From SAR116 cluster bacterium (GTDB taxonomy: Bacteria > Pseudomonadota > Alphaproteobacteria > Puniceispirillales > Puniceispirillaceae), in the NCBI GenBank assembly GCA_002683535.1, contig NYTO01000138.1, positions 1-6,221 of the forward strand: a stretch of DNA of 6,221 bases, given 5' to 3'. Within the stretch, counting starts at the first letter, position 1; every line of letters starts with the position of its first letter. The notes beneath the pieces were generated by a model that saw only the letters and a program-made list of their open reading frames with translations, did no database searches and was not told the origin of the DNA. Both the position numbers and the translations under genes were made by a program. Shown here in pieces: positions 1-6,221 of this stretch.

Positions 1-1426
1 AATGGTCAAAGCCGCGGATTCGCGCAATTTCCTCAACCAGGTCAGCCGCGCCGTCAACGTCACCGCGCCAGGCTGGCGGCTCCACATTGATGCCGCCATC
101 AGCAACGATGACCGTAAAGCCCAGCGCCTCAAGTATACGCTGCTGTTCTGCAGCATCTATGGACATGCCCGACAGACTTTCAACCTTTTCAGATGAAAGG
201 AAGATACGCCGTTGCCAGTCAACACCGGGACCCGCTGTCACCGGCATGGATGCCTCGCCGCCACAAATCTCCAGAACAAGCCGCGCCACATGCCCGGCAG
301 CCCAGTTTGGACTTTCGGAATCGAGTCCCCGTTCAAACCGGTAGCGCGCATCCGAATTCAGATTCAGCTTGCGCCCAGTTGTGGCAACCGAGATGGGATC
401 GAACACGGCGATTTCCATAAACATCTCGTTCGTGCTGTCGCTGATACCGGTCCGCTCACCACCCATCACACCGGCCAGATCATCAACACCGTGATCATCA
501 CCGATCACCAGCATGCCGGCATCCAGATCATAGGTTTTCTCATTCAGGGCATGAAACTGCTCGCCGCCCTTTGCCTGCCTTATAAACAGGCTGTCACCTT
601 CGATCTTGGCAATATCAAACGCATGCAGCGGGCGACCAAGGTCAAACATCACATAGTTGGTGATATCAACAAGCGCACTGATCGGGCGCTGGCCAATCGC
701 TGCAAGACGCCGCGCCATCCAGTCGGGACTCGGTCCATTATTGACGCCGCGGAAAGCAATACCGGTCACCAGCGGTGCCAGATGCGCGGCACCGTCAAGG
801 TCAAGGTTCCAGCGAAGCGGGCTGTCAAAGCTGCCCTCATGCGCGCTGGTATCAAGCGGTTTAAGTGTGCCATACCCGGCAGCAGCCAGATCGCGTGCGA
901 CGCCACGAACACCAAGACAATCAGCCCGGTTCGGCGTAATCGCAATTTCAATTACCGGATCATCCAGCCCGGCATAGGCAGCAAAACTGTCACCAACCGG
1001 TGCATCTGCCGCCAGTTCGATGATACCGTCATGCTCGTCAGAGATCATCATCTCGCGCTCGGAACACAGCATGCCGTTTGAATCCTGGCCGCGGATGTTG
1101 CCGGCCTTCAGCACAAGATCAATTCCCGGCACATATGATCCGGCCGGGGCAAATACCCCCTTCATGCCGGCGCGCGCGTTCGGCGCACCGCAGACCACCT
1201 GCACCGGATCACCGCTGCCGGTGTTGACCATGCAGACGCGCAATCTGTCGGCATCCGGATGCTGTTCCGCCGACAACACCTCGGCAATAGTGAATGCGGC
1301 AAGACGTTTCGCCGGATCGTCAATACTTTCCACCTCGAGGCCCAGCATCGGCAGGGCATCAAGAATGTCATCCAGCGCGTGATCGGTTTCAAGATGGTCA
1401 AGCAGCCAGCCACGGGTAAATTTCAT
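1..1426 (-). CDS. pheT: Phenylalanyl-tRNA synthetase beta subunit, 3' end cut off by the window
   Basis: The beta subunit of the cytoplasmic (alpha-beta)2 PheRS, which charges tRNA-Phe; it carries tRNA recognition and editing. I translated 475 uninterrupted codons from the ATG at 1426-1424 to the left edge, starting [15 protein letters not shown]. Residues about 39-150 form the EMAP-like tRNA-binding OB fold (HPDADRLRVC, CGAPNARAG, GMLCSERE). ITPNRADCLGVRG follows at about 163-175. The B3/B4 editing domain spans about 205-385 (VDITNYVMFDLGRPLHAFD, AGVMGGERTG, RYRFERGLD). The B5 domain begins near 405 and is cut after EEIARIRGFDH. Full-length family members have about 790-800 residues, so the rest of B5, the catalytic-like core and the C-terminal anticodon-binding domain lie outside. 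The start is supported by a GGAG ribosome binding site 6 nt upstream and by the one-base overlap with the pheS stop. No frameshift or internal stop was seen. Identification is very secure. Confidence 0.97.
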   Translation of the reverse strand, partial: MKFTRGWLLDHLETDHALDDILDALPMLGLEVESIDDPAKRLAAFTIAEVLSAEQHPDADRLRVCMVNTGSGDPVQVVCGAPNARAGMKGVFAPAGSYVPGIDLVLKAGNIRGQDSNGMLCSEREMMISDEHDGIIELAADAPVGDSFAAYAGLDDPVIEIAITPNRADCLGVRGVARDLAAAGYGTLKPLDTSAHEGSFDSPLRWNLDLDGAAHLAPLVTGIAFRGVNNGPSPDWMARRLAAIGQRPISALVDITNYVMFDLGRPLHAFDIAKIEGDSLFIRQAKGGEQFHALNEKTYDLDAGMLVIGDDHGVDDLAGVMGGERTGISDSTNEMFMEIAVFDPISVATTGRKLNLNSDARYRFERGLDSESPNWAAGHVARLVLEICGGEASMPVTAGPGVDWQRRIFLSSEKVESLSGMSIDAAEQQRILEALGFTVIVADGGINVEPPAWRGDVDGAADLVEEIARIRGFDH

Positions 1427-1440
1427 CAGACACTCCCCCC
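1424..1440 (-). promoter_or_regulatory. pheS/pheT TGATG overlap with internal ribosome binding site
   Basis: The pheS stop TGA (1428-1426) shares one base with the pheT ATG (1426-1424). A G-rich Shine-Dalgarno run ending in GGAG (1440-1433) lies 6 nt upstream of the ATG, inside the last pheS codons. This arrangement is typical of translational coupling. It would help keep the two PheRS subunits at equal levels; that function is inferred. Confidence 0.85.
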
Positions 1441-2511
1441 GGCAAGACCGGCATGAACCGATGGCGCATCAAATGGCAGAAAGCCATAATGCCGCATCCA
1501 GCGCAGATCGCTGTCATAGAAAGTACGCAGATCGGGAATGCCGTATTTTAGCATGGCAATCCGCTCAATTCCCATACCAAAGGCAAAACCCTGATATTTC
1601 TCCGGGTCATAACCGCAATTGGCAAGAACCCGTGGATTGACCATGCCGGAGCCAAGAATTTCCAGCCAGTCATCACCCGTACCGATCTTCAGACCGCCAC
1701 CGTCACGCGTACAGCCGATATCAACCTCGGCTGACGGCTCGGTGAACGGAAAATAGCTGGGGCGGAACCGCACCGGCAGATCATCAACGCCAAAAAATGC
1801 GCGGCAGAAATCAATCAGGCACCCCTTCAGATGCCCCATATGGATGCCATCGCCAATAACCAGCCCTTCACACTGATGGAACATCGGCGAATGGGTGGCA
1901 TCATGGTCTGATCGATAGGTGCGCCCCGGCACGATGATACGGATCGGCGGCTCGGCTGCCTCCATAGTGCGAATCTGGACAGGCGAGGTATGTGTGCGCA
2001 GTACCTTTCTCTTTCCGTCAGCATCAGGCGGCAGATAAAAGGTGTCATGTTCCTGGCGTGCCGGATGCTCTTCGGGAATATTCAGCGCGGTAAAATTGTA
2101 ATAGTCGGATTCGATGTCTGGCCCTTCAGCAACGCTGAAGCCCATCTCGGCAAAGATGGCGACAACCTCTTCGATCGTCCGTGACAGGGGATGCAACCGT
2201 GCTTCGGTTTCCGGACGCGCGGGCAGGCTGACATCAATGGATTCAGCGGCAAGCCGTGTATCAAGCGCGGCGCTCGACAACGCCGCATTACGCGCGTCGA
2301 TGGCAGCGGCAACTGCATCCTTCACCACGTTCAGCGCCTGACCTGCGGCCTTGCGTTCCTCGGGGGCCATGCTGCCCAGCTCACGCATCATCAGCGACAC
2401 GCGACCTTTCTTGCCGAGCTCACTGACCCGCAATGCTTCAAGCGCTTCCAGCGAATCTGCGGCCTCGATGCTTGCAATCAATTCGGATTTCAGTGTTTCC
2501 AGATCCTGCAT
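1426..2511 (-). CDS. pheS: Phenylalanyl-tRNA synthetase alpha subunit
   Basis: The catalytic subunit of PheRS, a class II aminoacyl-tRNA synthetase that activates phenylalanine with ATP and charges tRNA-Phe. The protein has 361 residues, normal for alphaproteobacteria. Residues 1-90 form the charged coiled-coil tRNA arm. The catalytic core follows: [14 protein letters not shown] at about 127-140, [11 protein letters not shown] at 171-181, motif 2 with [17 protein letters not shown] at 197-213, [16 protein letters not shown] at 249-264, and motif 3 with [14 protein letters not shown] at 308-321. Ala310 matches the alanine that shapes the phenylalanine pocket in E. coli PheS (A294). A 17-residue tail follows RHYGF, as in other alphaproteobacterial PheS as I recall them. 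I chose the ATG at 2511 because AGGA (2523-2520) lies 8 nt upstream and [11 protein letters not shown] is a typical N-terminus. The frame stays open upstream to a GTG at 2574, but that would run through the terminator hairpin. It overlaps pheT by one base and follows an attenuator-like hairpin. Confidence 0.97.
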   Translation of the reverse strand: MQDLETLKSELIASIEAADSLEALEALRVSELGKKGRVSLMMRELGSMAPEERKAAGQALNVVKDAVAAAIDARNAALSSAALDTRLAAESIDVSLPARPETEARLHPLSRTIEEVVAIFAEMGFSVAEGPDIESDYYNFTALNIPEEHPARQEHDTFYLPPDADGKRKVLRTHTSPVQIRTMEAAEPPIRIIVPGRTYRSDHDATHSPMFHQCEGLVIGDGIHMGHLKGCLIDFCRAFFGVDDLPVRFRPSYFPFTEPSAEVDIGCTRDGGGLKIGTGDDWLEILGSGMVNPRVLANCGYDPEKYQGFAFGMGIERIAMLKYGIPDLRTFYDSDLRWMRHYGFLPFDAPSVHAGLAGGSV

Positions 2512-2530
2512 TGCCCGGTTCCTGCTGCTA

Positions 2531-2599
2531 GAAAAGAAAAAGGCTGCTGCTCCGTACCGGCGGTGGTTCCCCACCTGCCACGTTCAGAGCAACAGCCTT
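2531..2599 (-). terminator. Bipartite intrinsic terminator or attenuator between rplT and pheS
   Basis: On the minus strand, AAGGCTGTTGCTC (2599-2587) pairs with GAGCAGCAGCCTT (2552-2540) over 13 positions, one of them a G-U pair. The loop contains a second perfect hairpin, GGTGG-GGAA-CCACC (2575-2562), with a GNRA-type tetraloop and flanking GGC/GCC pairing. A T-tract follows immediately (TTTTTCTTTTC, 2541-2531). This is a textbook intrinsic terminator shape. Its T-tract ends only 19 nt before the pheS ATG, which leaves no room for a downstream promoter. Transcription of pheST must therefore come through it, which suggests a conditional attenuator rather than an unconditional end. E. coli has an attenuator with a Phe-rich leader peptide (pheM) at the same place. 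I could not find a convincing leader peptide here. Confidence 0.85.
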
Positions 2600-2624
2600 G
2601 TTTATATTTTGCTTGGGTGTCTGC

Positions 2625-2981
2625 TTACCCGGCCGCTGCGCGTGAACGTTCTACCAGCGCACCAAAGGCCGCAGGCTCATTCACAGCCAGATCGGCCAGC
2701 ATCTTCCGGTCGACCTCGATGCCAGCCTTGATCAGACCGCCCATCATCTGTGAATAGGTCATCCCGTGCATCCGGGCTGCAGCGTTGATCCGCTGGATCC
2801 ACAGCGCGCGAAATTCCCGCTTGCGCGTGCGCCTGTCTCGATATGCATATTGCCGTGCCTTGTCGACCGCCTGGGTGGCGGTACGGAACGTATTCTTGCG
2901 ACGACCGTAATATCCCTTTGCTGCCTTGATCACCTTGGCGTGGCGGGCGTGGGTAGTCGTACCTCTTTTAACTCGAGCCAT
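2625..2981 (-). CDS. rplT: 50S ribosomal protein L20
   Basis: L20 binds 23S rRNA early and is needed for assembly of the large subunit. In E. coli and B. subtilis it also represses its own operon by binding the mRNA leader. The protein has 118 residues, the usual length. It starts [19 protein letters not shown], followed by the basic helical extension ([14 protein letters not shown] at about 20-33, [20 protein letters not shown] at about 47-66) and the globular C-terminal domain ([21 protein letters not shown] at about 73-93). An AAGGGGG run (2995-2989) lies 7 nt before the ATG and overlaps the rpmI stop codon. The spacing to rpmI is only 12 nt, so the two genes are almost certainly cotranscribed and probably coupled in translation. 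Downstream lies the hairpin that separates it from pheS. Confidence 0.98.
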   Translation of the reverse strand: MARVKRGTTTHARHAKVIKAAKGYYGRRKNTFRTATQAVDKARQYAYRDRRTRKREFRALWIQRINAAARMHGMTYSQMMGGLIKAGIEVDRKMLADLAVNEPAAFGALVERSRAAAG

Positions 2982-2993
2982 TGTCTGTCCCCC

Positions 2994-3191
2994 TTACGCG
3001 TACGGCAGAAATTTTTTGACGATGCGTGCATCGGCGTCGCACAGAATCATTGTGCCACGTGCATTACGCTTCATCTTCTGGGGACGGCGGCGCAGATTGT
3101 GGCTCAGGAATGCTGCTGAGCCACGGACCTTGCCGCTGGCAGTCAGGCGGAAGCGCTTCTTGGCCCCGCTCTTGGTCTTCATCTTGGGCAT
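2994..3191 (-). CDS. rpmI: 50S ribosomal protein L35
   Basis: A small basic protein of the large ribosomal subunit that is almost always encoded just before rplT. It has 65 residues, the normal family length. The conserved N-terminus is [20 protein letters not shown], followed by an Arg/Lys-rich middle ([14 protein letters not shown] at about 33-46) and the C-terminus [15 protein letters not shown] (3200-3197) stands 5 nt before the ATG, a good ribosome binding site. In E. coli the L20 translational repressor acts at rpmI and reaches rplT by coupling. The leader upstream of this gene is long and structured, with its own promoter, so similar control is plausible here. Confidence 0.97.
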   Translation of the reverse strand: MPKMKTKSGAKKRFRLTASGKVRGSAAFLSHNLRRRPQKMKRNARGTMILCDADARIVKKFLPYA

Positions 3192-3319
3192 TTCAACCTC
3201 GTCTGTTCAAAAGGTGGCCACCATTCCCCGCGCGGAGGTGCCTTTGCAGGCGGTGGCAATCTGCCGGCCGGGCATGCCCTGTTTTTTCAGGCCCGGACGC
3301 GACGTGATACCGCGCGAAG
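3192..3319 (-). promoter_or_regulatory. Structured rpmI mRNA leader, candidate L20-responsive region
   Basis: If the promoter at 3325-3353 is used, rpmI has a 5' leader of about 125 nt without any convincing gene. On the minus strand it holds a hairpin with CCGGGC (3296-3291) pairing GCCCGG (3273-3268), an inner CTG/CAG pairing, and an A6 loop (3287-3282). A small GGCA-GAT-TGCC hairpin follows (3265-3255). A GGTGGCCACC palindrome lies near the ribosome binding site. L20 is known to regulate rpmI-rplT through leader RNA in both E. coli and B. subtilis. I cannot match this sequence to a known L20 site, so the role is an inference from position and structure. Confidence 0.4.
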
Positions 3320-3324
3320 CCGTG

Positions 3325-3353
3325 GTTATACGGCCCTGCGCAGCGGGAATCAA
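3325..3353 (-). promoter_or_regulatory. Sigma70-type promoter for rpmI-rplT, perhaps continuing into pheST
   Basis: On the minus strand, TTGATT (3353-3348, 4 of 6 matches to TTGACA) is followed by a 17-nt spacer and TATAAC (3330-3325, 5 of 6 matches to TATAAT). Transcription would start near 3319-3317. It lies about 40 bp after the infC stop, in the longer of the two gaps inside the cluster. It would let the two ribosomal protein genes be made independently of thrS and infC. Confidence 0.6.
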
Positions 3354-3392
3354 GGGGGAATAAAGGCGATTGTTACAAGGTACGCATGCCCC

Positions 3393-3929
3393 CTAACGCG
3401 GGGCCAGCACCATGATCATCTGACGGCCTTCCATTTTCGGCATGGACTCAACCTTCGCGATTTCCTCGGTCTCTTCGCGAACACGCTTGAGAACATTGGC
3501 ACCAAGTTCCTGGTGGGCCATTTCACGGCCACGGAATCGCAGGGTCACCTTGACCTTGTCGCCTGTGCCCAGAAACTTGTGAACATTGCGCATCTTCACC
3601 TGGTAATCATGCTCGTCGATATTCGGACGGAACTTAATTTCCTTGACCTCAATGATCTTCTGCTTCTTGCGGGCCTCGTTGGCACGCTTCTGCGCTTCAT
3701 ATTTGTATTTGCCATAATCGAGGATTTTGCAGACCGGCGGTTCGGCATTCGGCTGGACCTCTACAAGATCAAGACCGAAATCCGCTGCCTGTTCCATTGC
3801 ATCACGCGTATCGAGAACGCCGAGCTGGTTTCCATCCGGATCGATGCATCGTACCTTTGGCGACCTGATTGCGCCATTGATACGCGGGCCGTCCTGAACG
3901 GGCGGCACATTACTGTGGGGACGAGCTAT
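3393..3929 (-). CDS. infC: Translation initiation factor IF-3, with a probable AUA start codon
   Basis: IF3 binds the 30S subunit, keeps it apart from 50S, and checks the start codon and initiator tRNA. The protein has 178 residues from the ATA at 3929-3927, the usual length. The N-domain covers about 13-80 and contains the family signature [15 protein letters not shown] at 68-82. A basic linker (EARKKQK) leads into the C-domain at about 92-178 ([29 protein letters not shown], ending MIMVLAPR). The first ordinary start in this frame is GTG at 3908, but it lacks a Shine-Dalgarno sequence. ATA adds MARPHSN, close to the N-termini of other alphaproteobacterial IF3 proteins, and has AGGAG 7 nt upstream. 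An in-frame TAG directly precedes the ATA. E. coli infC uses AUU in the same way, for autocontrol. Identity is certain; the start is very likely. Confidence 0.96.
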   Translation of the reverse strand: MARPHSNVPPVQDGPRINGAIRSPKVRCIDPDGNQLGVLDTRDAMEQAADFGLDLVEVQPNAEPPVCKILDYGKYKYEAQKRANEARKKQKIIEVKEIKFRPNIDEHDYQVKMRNVHKFLGTGDKVKVTLRFRGREMAHQELGANVLKRVREETEEIAKVESMPKMEGRQMIMVLAPR

Positions 3930-3941
3930 CTAACTTCTCCT
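3927..3941 (-). promoter_or_regulatory. infC ribosome binding site and rare ATA start
   Basis: The minus strand reads AGGAG (3941-3937), seven bases, then ATA (3929-3927). The three bases just before ATA are an in-frame TAG, so the gene cannot begin further upstream in this frame. IF3 itself rejects codons such as AUU, AUC and AUA, so an AUA start gives negative feedback: plentiful IF3 lowers its own translation. The feedback mechanism is established for the AUU of E. coli infC and inferred here. Confidence 0.85.
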
Positions 3942-4082
3942 GTGTTTGTTTGCGCTCACAAGACCACTGATGGCACCAGTTGAACTGTGCTGCCACCGCC
4001 ATATTGTGCACAAAATTATCAATAATTGCCCAATTTGGCTAGTCTCTTGGAATTATTGGTCATGATGGCCCTGAAACATCCA
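3930..4082 (-). promoter_or_regulatory. AT-rich thrS-infC intergenic region with several palindromes
   Basis: This 153-bp gap is clearly richer in A+T than its surroundings. It contains an inverted repeat with arms CAATAATT (4058-4051) and AATTATTG (4027-4020), extended inward by CCAA/TTGG around a 13-nt loop. It also has the palindrome AATTATTGATAATT (4027-4014), a perfect 10-bp palindrome TTGTGCACAA (4013-4004), and a hairpin TGGCA...TGCCA with an inner CAGT/ACTG pairing (3995-3971). The first stem could act as a weak thrS terminator, but only TTTT follows. GATAAT (4019-4014) resembles a -10 box, but I see no matching -35, so no promoter is called. Operator or mRNA-structure roles are possible. 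Confidence 0.5.
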
Positions 4083-6026
4083 TCATTCTGCGGCCAATGT
4101 CTCGGCCCGCGCCAGATCAGGCGGCAGGCATTCGGCATGCAGCTGTGACAGCGCAGCCATCATGTCGACAACCTGCTGATCCTGAGAACCAAGGCGGCGC
4201 AGCGCGACAGTACCTGCTTCTTCTTCCCGTCCACCAACGGCCAGAATAAAGGGCACTTTGCCAACACTGTGCTCGCGCACCTTGTAGCTGATCTTTTCGT
4301 TCCGCAGGTCCGTTTCGACACGAAGCCCCATTGCAGTTGCCTCGTCAGCAACCTTCTGCGCATAGCCATTGGCGCTGTCAGTGATCGAGGCGACAACAAT
4401 CTGCACCGGCGCCAGCCATGGCGGCATACGGCCAGAAAACTGTTCGATGATGATACCGATCCAGCGCTCCATTGACCCCAGAATGGCGCGGTGCAGCATA
4501 ACAGGACGGCGGCGGCTGCCATCCTCTGCCACATATTCCGCATCCAGCCGCTCGGGCAGCACGAAATCCACCTGCAGCGTCCCGCATTGCCAGTCACGGC
4601 CAATGGCATCGCGCAGAACGAATTCCAGTTTTGGACCATAAAAGGCACCTTCACCCGGGTTCAGCGTGGTTTCCAGCTCGGCAGCCTTCGTGGCGTCGGT
4701 CAACGCGCTCTCGGCGCGGTCCCAGACATCATCTTCACCCGCACGCACCTCTGGCCGGTCGGAAAACTTCACCCGCACTTCGTCAAAGCCGAAATCCGAA
4801 TAGATCGACTGCAACAGGGCACAGAATTTCACAGATTCTTCAGTGATCTGATCCTCTGTACAGAAGATATGCGCATCATCCTGGGTAAAGGCACGCACCC
4901 GCATGATTCCATGCAGCGCGCCCGACGGCTCGTTGCGGTGGCATGACCCGAACTCGGCCATACGCAGCGGCAAATCACGATAGGACTTGATGCCCTGACG
5001 GAAAATCTGCACATGGCAGGGGCAGTTCATCGGCTTTAGCGCCAGCGTACGATCATCTTCAGCTTCGGCAGTGAACATGTTCTCGCGGAATTTGTCCCAA
5101 TGACCGGACGCCTCCCACAGGGCACGGTCAACAAGCTGCGGCGTTTTCACCTCGGCATAGCCGTCTGTTTCCAGCCGGCGGCGGACATAGGCCTCGATCT
5201 CGCGATAAAGGGTCCAGCCTTTCGGGTGCCAAAACACCGACCCGGTTGCTTCTTCCTGCAGATGGAAAAAATTCAACTGCTTGCCAAGCTTCCGGTGGTC
5301 GCGCTTTTCGGCCTCTTCCAGCATGTGAAGATAGGCGCCCAATTCCTTTTCAGTGCGCCAGGCCGTGCCATAGATGCGTTGCAGCATCGGGCGATTGGAA
5401 TCACCCCGCCAATAGGCACCGGCAACACTCATCAGCTTGAACGCGTGTCCCATCCGCCCGGTCGACGCCAGATGCGGGCCACGGCACAGATCAATGAAAT
5501 CACCCTGCTGGTAGAAGGTGACTGTCTCGCCAGCCGGAATGGTCTCGACAAGCTCTACCTTGAATGGCTCGTCATTCTTTTTATAGAAGGCAACCGCTTC
5601 ATCGCGCGTCCATACATTGCGGATGATCGGCTCGTCGCGGTCGACAATTTCATGCATCCGCTTTTCAATCGCCGCAAGATCGTCTTCGCTGAACGCCGTT
5701 TCGCGATGAAAATCGTAGTAGAAACCGTTTTCGATAGCAGGGCCAATTGTGACCTGCGCGTCGGGAAACAGCTCGCGCACCGCTTCAGCCATGACATGCG
5801 CCGCGTCATGCCGAATGTGGGCCAGAATAGCGTCGTCTTTTGCGGTGATCAGCGACAGCGAGGCATCAGTCTCAATTTCCCGGCCAAGGTCCCACTCATT
5901 CCCGTCAACGACAGCCAGCATGGCAGCCTTTGCAAGGCCCGGCCCAATGTCAGCAGCAATCTGGGCAGGCGTCACTGGCGCATCATAATTCCGGGACGAT
6001 CCGTCTGGAAGCGTTACAATCGGCAT
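4083..6026 (-). CDS. thrS: Threonyl-tRNA synthetase
   Basis: A homodimeric class II synthetase that charges tRNA-Thr in the cytoplasm and removes mischarged serine. The protein has 647 residues, a normal length. In order: a TGS domain (about 1-62); the editing domain with H73 and H77 (HDAAH) and C181/H185 (DLCRGPH); and the catalytic core (about 245-535) with zinc ligands C335 (MNCPCH), H386 (DDAHIF) and H512 (LHRAILGS). Motif 2 contains R364 ([10 protein letters not shown]). The C-terminal anticodon-binding domain (about 540-640) includes [20 protein letters not shown]. All catalytic, editing and zinc residues I know from E. coli ThrS are present. The ATG at 6026 is the first possible start, because an in-frame TAA lies seven codons upstream (6047-6045). 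The nearest Shine-Dalgarno, AGGA (6043-6040), is 13 nt away, which is long and may mean weak or regulated initiation. Confidence 0.98.
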   Translation of the reverse strand: MPIVTLPDGSSRNYDAPVTPAQIAADIGPGLAKAAMLAVVDGNEWDLGREIETDASLSLITAKDDAILAHIRHDAAHVMAEAVRELFPDAQVTIGPAIENGFYYDFHRETAFSEDDLAAIEKRMHEIVDRDEPIIRNVWTRDEAVAFYKKNDEPFKVELVETIPAGETVTFYQQGDFIDLCRGPHLASTGRMGHAFKLMSVAGAYWRGDSNRPMLQRIYGTAWRTEKELGAYLHMLEEAEKRDHRKLGKQLNFFHLQEEATGSVFWHPKGWTLYREIEAYVRRRLETDGYAEVKTPQLVDRALWEASGHWDKFRENMFTAEAEDDRTLALKPMNCPCHVQIFRQGIKSYRDLPLRMAEFGSCHRNEPSGALHGIMRVRAFTQDDAHIFCTEDQITEESVKFCALLQSIYSDFGFDEVRVKFSDRPEVRAGEDDVWDRAESALTDATKAAELETTLNPGEGAFYGPKLEFVLRDAIGRDWQCGTLQVDFVLPERLDAEYVAEDGSRRRPVMLHRAILGSMERWIGIIIEQFSGRMPPWLAPVQIVVASITDSANGYAQKVADEATAMGLRVETDLRNEKISYKVREHSVGKVPFILAVGGREEEAGTVALRRLGSQDQQVVDMMAALSQLHAECLPPDLARAETLAAE

Positions 6027-6048
6027 AGGTGTGTCACATTCCTGTTAC

Positions 6049-6063
6049 GCCGGCCAAGCCGGC
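6049..6063 (-). promoter_or_regulatory. GC hairpin next to the thrS ribosome binding site
   Basis: GCCGGC-TTG-GCCGGC forms a perfect 6-bp all-GC stem with a 3-nt loop in the thrS leader. It ends 5 nt before the AGGA at 6043-6040. In E. coli, ThrRS represses its own mRNA by binding leader hairpins that mimic tRNA-Thr. The UUG loop here does not resemble a threonine anticodon, so that mechanism is not supported. The stem may simply affect ribosome access. Confidence 0.45.
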
Positions 6064-6080
6064 ACTGCAAACCAAGCCGC

Positions 6081-6109
6081 AACCTAGCTTCTGATGTTGA
6101 TAAACTCAA
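6081..6109 (-). promoter_or_regulatory. Weak candidate promoter for thrS
   Basis: TTGAGT (6109-6104, 4 of 6 matches) and TAGGTT (6086-6081, 3 of 6 matches) are separated by 17 nt on the minus strand. Transcription would begin near 6074, giving a leader of about 48 nt that includes the GC hairpin. The -35 box overlaps the stop codon of the preceding gene. The -10 match is poor, so this is only the best candidate in the gap. Confidence 0.3.
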
Positions 6110-6221
6110 GTGGCCAGCGAAAGGGCGTGACGGTAAAAGACCGGGCCTGTCCCTGTACTCGTCTTCAGCCACCTTTGTATCTGGTCTTCAAAAGGTGCCG
6201 GTACACCTTCAGGGTCGACCC
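6106..6221 (-). CDS. 3' end of an unrecognised gene upstream of thrS
   Basis: From the right edge a minus-strand frame stays open for 37 codons and stops at TGA (6108-6106). The peptide begins VDPEGVPAPFEDQIQRWLK and ends GPVFYRHALSLAT. Its mixed amino acid composition looks like a normal soluble protein C-terminus, while the competing frames stop early or give Arg/Cys-rich sequence. I do not recognise the family. It ends 79 bp before thrS on the same strand, so cotranscription is possible. The call rests on composition and position only. Confidence 0.4.
   Translation of the reverse strand, partial: VDPEGVPAPFEDQIQRWLKTSTGTGPVFYRHALSLAT

Noticed and set aside
212..1081. Long plus-strand open frame of 289 codons opposite pheT
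   Set aside because: It is antisense to an intact, well conserved pheT. The predicted protein is low in recognisable motifs and looks like a shadow of the coding strand.
2509..2574. Upstream extension of pheS from GTG 2574 containing three Phe codons, suggestive of a Phe leader
   Set aside because: The Phe codons are simply the T-tract of the terminator. The GTG lies within the inner hairpin and lacks a ribosome binding site. Classical attenuation needs the control codons before the terminator, not in it.
2528..2581. Possible 17-codon leader peptide from GTG 2581 ending LFLF
   Set aside because: It has no Shine-Dalgarno sequence, starts inside the hairpin loop, and again takes its Phe codons from the T-tract.
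2540..2599. Resemblance of the GGTGG-containing hairpin before pheS to a T-box antiterminator
   Set aside because: The GGTGG is fully paired in a symmetric hairpin, the conserved T-box sequence and specifier stem I are absent, and the leader is too short. T-boxes are also not expected in alphaproteobacteria.
2191..2757. Plus-strand open frame of 188 codons across the pheS start, attenuator and rplT end
   Set aside because: It crosses the antisense of two certain genes and the terminator, has no recognisable domain, and is explained by codon bias on the other strand.
3207..3275. A 22-codon ORF in the rpmI leader
   Set aside because: The only G-rich stretch before its ATG is too close to act as a ribosome binding site, and its start lies in the leader hairpin. 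No family resemblance was seen.
3906..3908. GTG as the infC start
   Set aside because: No ribosome binding site is positioned for it. The conserved N-terminus and AGGAG point to the ATA seven codons upstream.
6094..6221. Plus-strand open frame from ATG 6094 to the right edge
   Set aside because: The peptide is rich in Arg and Cys, no ribosome binding site precedes it, and the opposite strand gives a more protein-like frame.

Overview
This is an ordinary, highly conserved chromosomal block of translation genes. All real genes lie on the minus strand. In transcription order (right to left) they are thrS, infC, rpmI, rplT, pheS and pheT. They encode threonyl-tRNA synthetase, initiation factor IF3, ribosomal proteins L35 and L20, and the two subunits of phenylalanyl-tRNA synthetase. 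The pheT reading frame is open from its start at 1426 to the left edge (475 codons), so its 3' part is missing. At the right edge, 37 codons of an unrecognised gene end just upstream of thrS.

The proteins look alphaproteobacterial. The evidence is the IF3 core, the tail of PheS after its last catalytic motif, and the motifs of the PheT tRNA-binding region. GC content looks to be in the mid-50s percent by eye. A marine lineage such as SAR116 would fit, but the sequence alone does not settle it. The full order thrS-infC-rpmI-rplT-pheST is the one known from E. coli.

Layout from right to left: unknown gene 3' end (6106-6221); thrS leader with a weak promoter candidate and a GC hairpin (6027-6105); thrS (4083-6026); a 153-bp AT-rich gap full of palindromes (3930-4082); infC, which most likely starts at a non-canonical AUA codon (3393-3929); a 201-bp gap with a good sigma70-type promoter and a structured leader (3192-3392); rpmI and rplT, tightly coupled (2625-3191); a 113-bp gap with a long bipartite hairpin followed by a U-tract (2512-2624); and pheS and pheT, overlapping by one base as TGATG (1-2511).

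I found no exotic system, mobile element, CRISPR array or RNA gene. The interesting content is regulatory: the AUA start of infC (IF3 autocontrol), an attenuator-like terminator only 19 nt before pheS, a candidate L20-responsive leader before rpmI, and palindromes between thrS and infC. Together these suggest that each sub-block of the cluster is controlled separately, as in E. coli, but with lineage-specific sequences.
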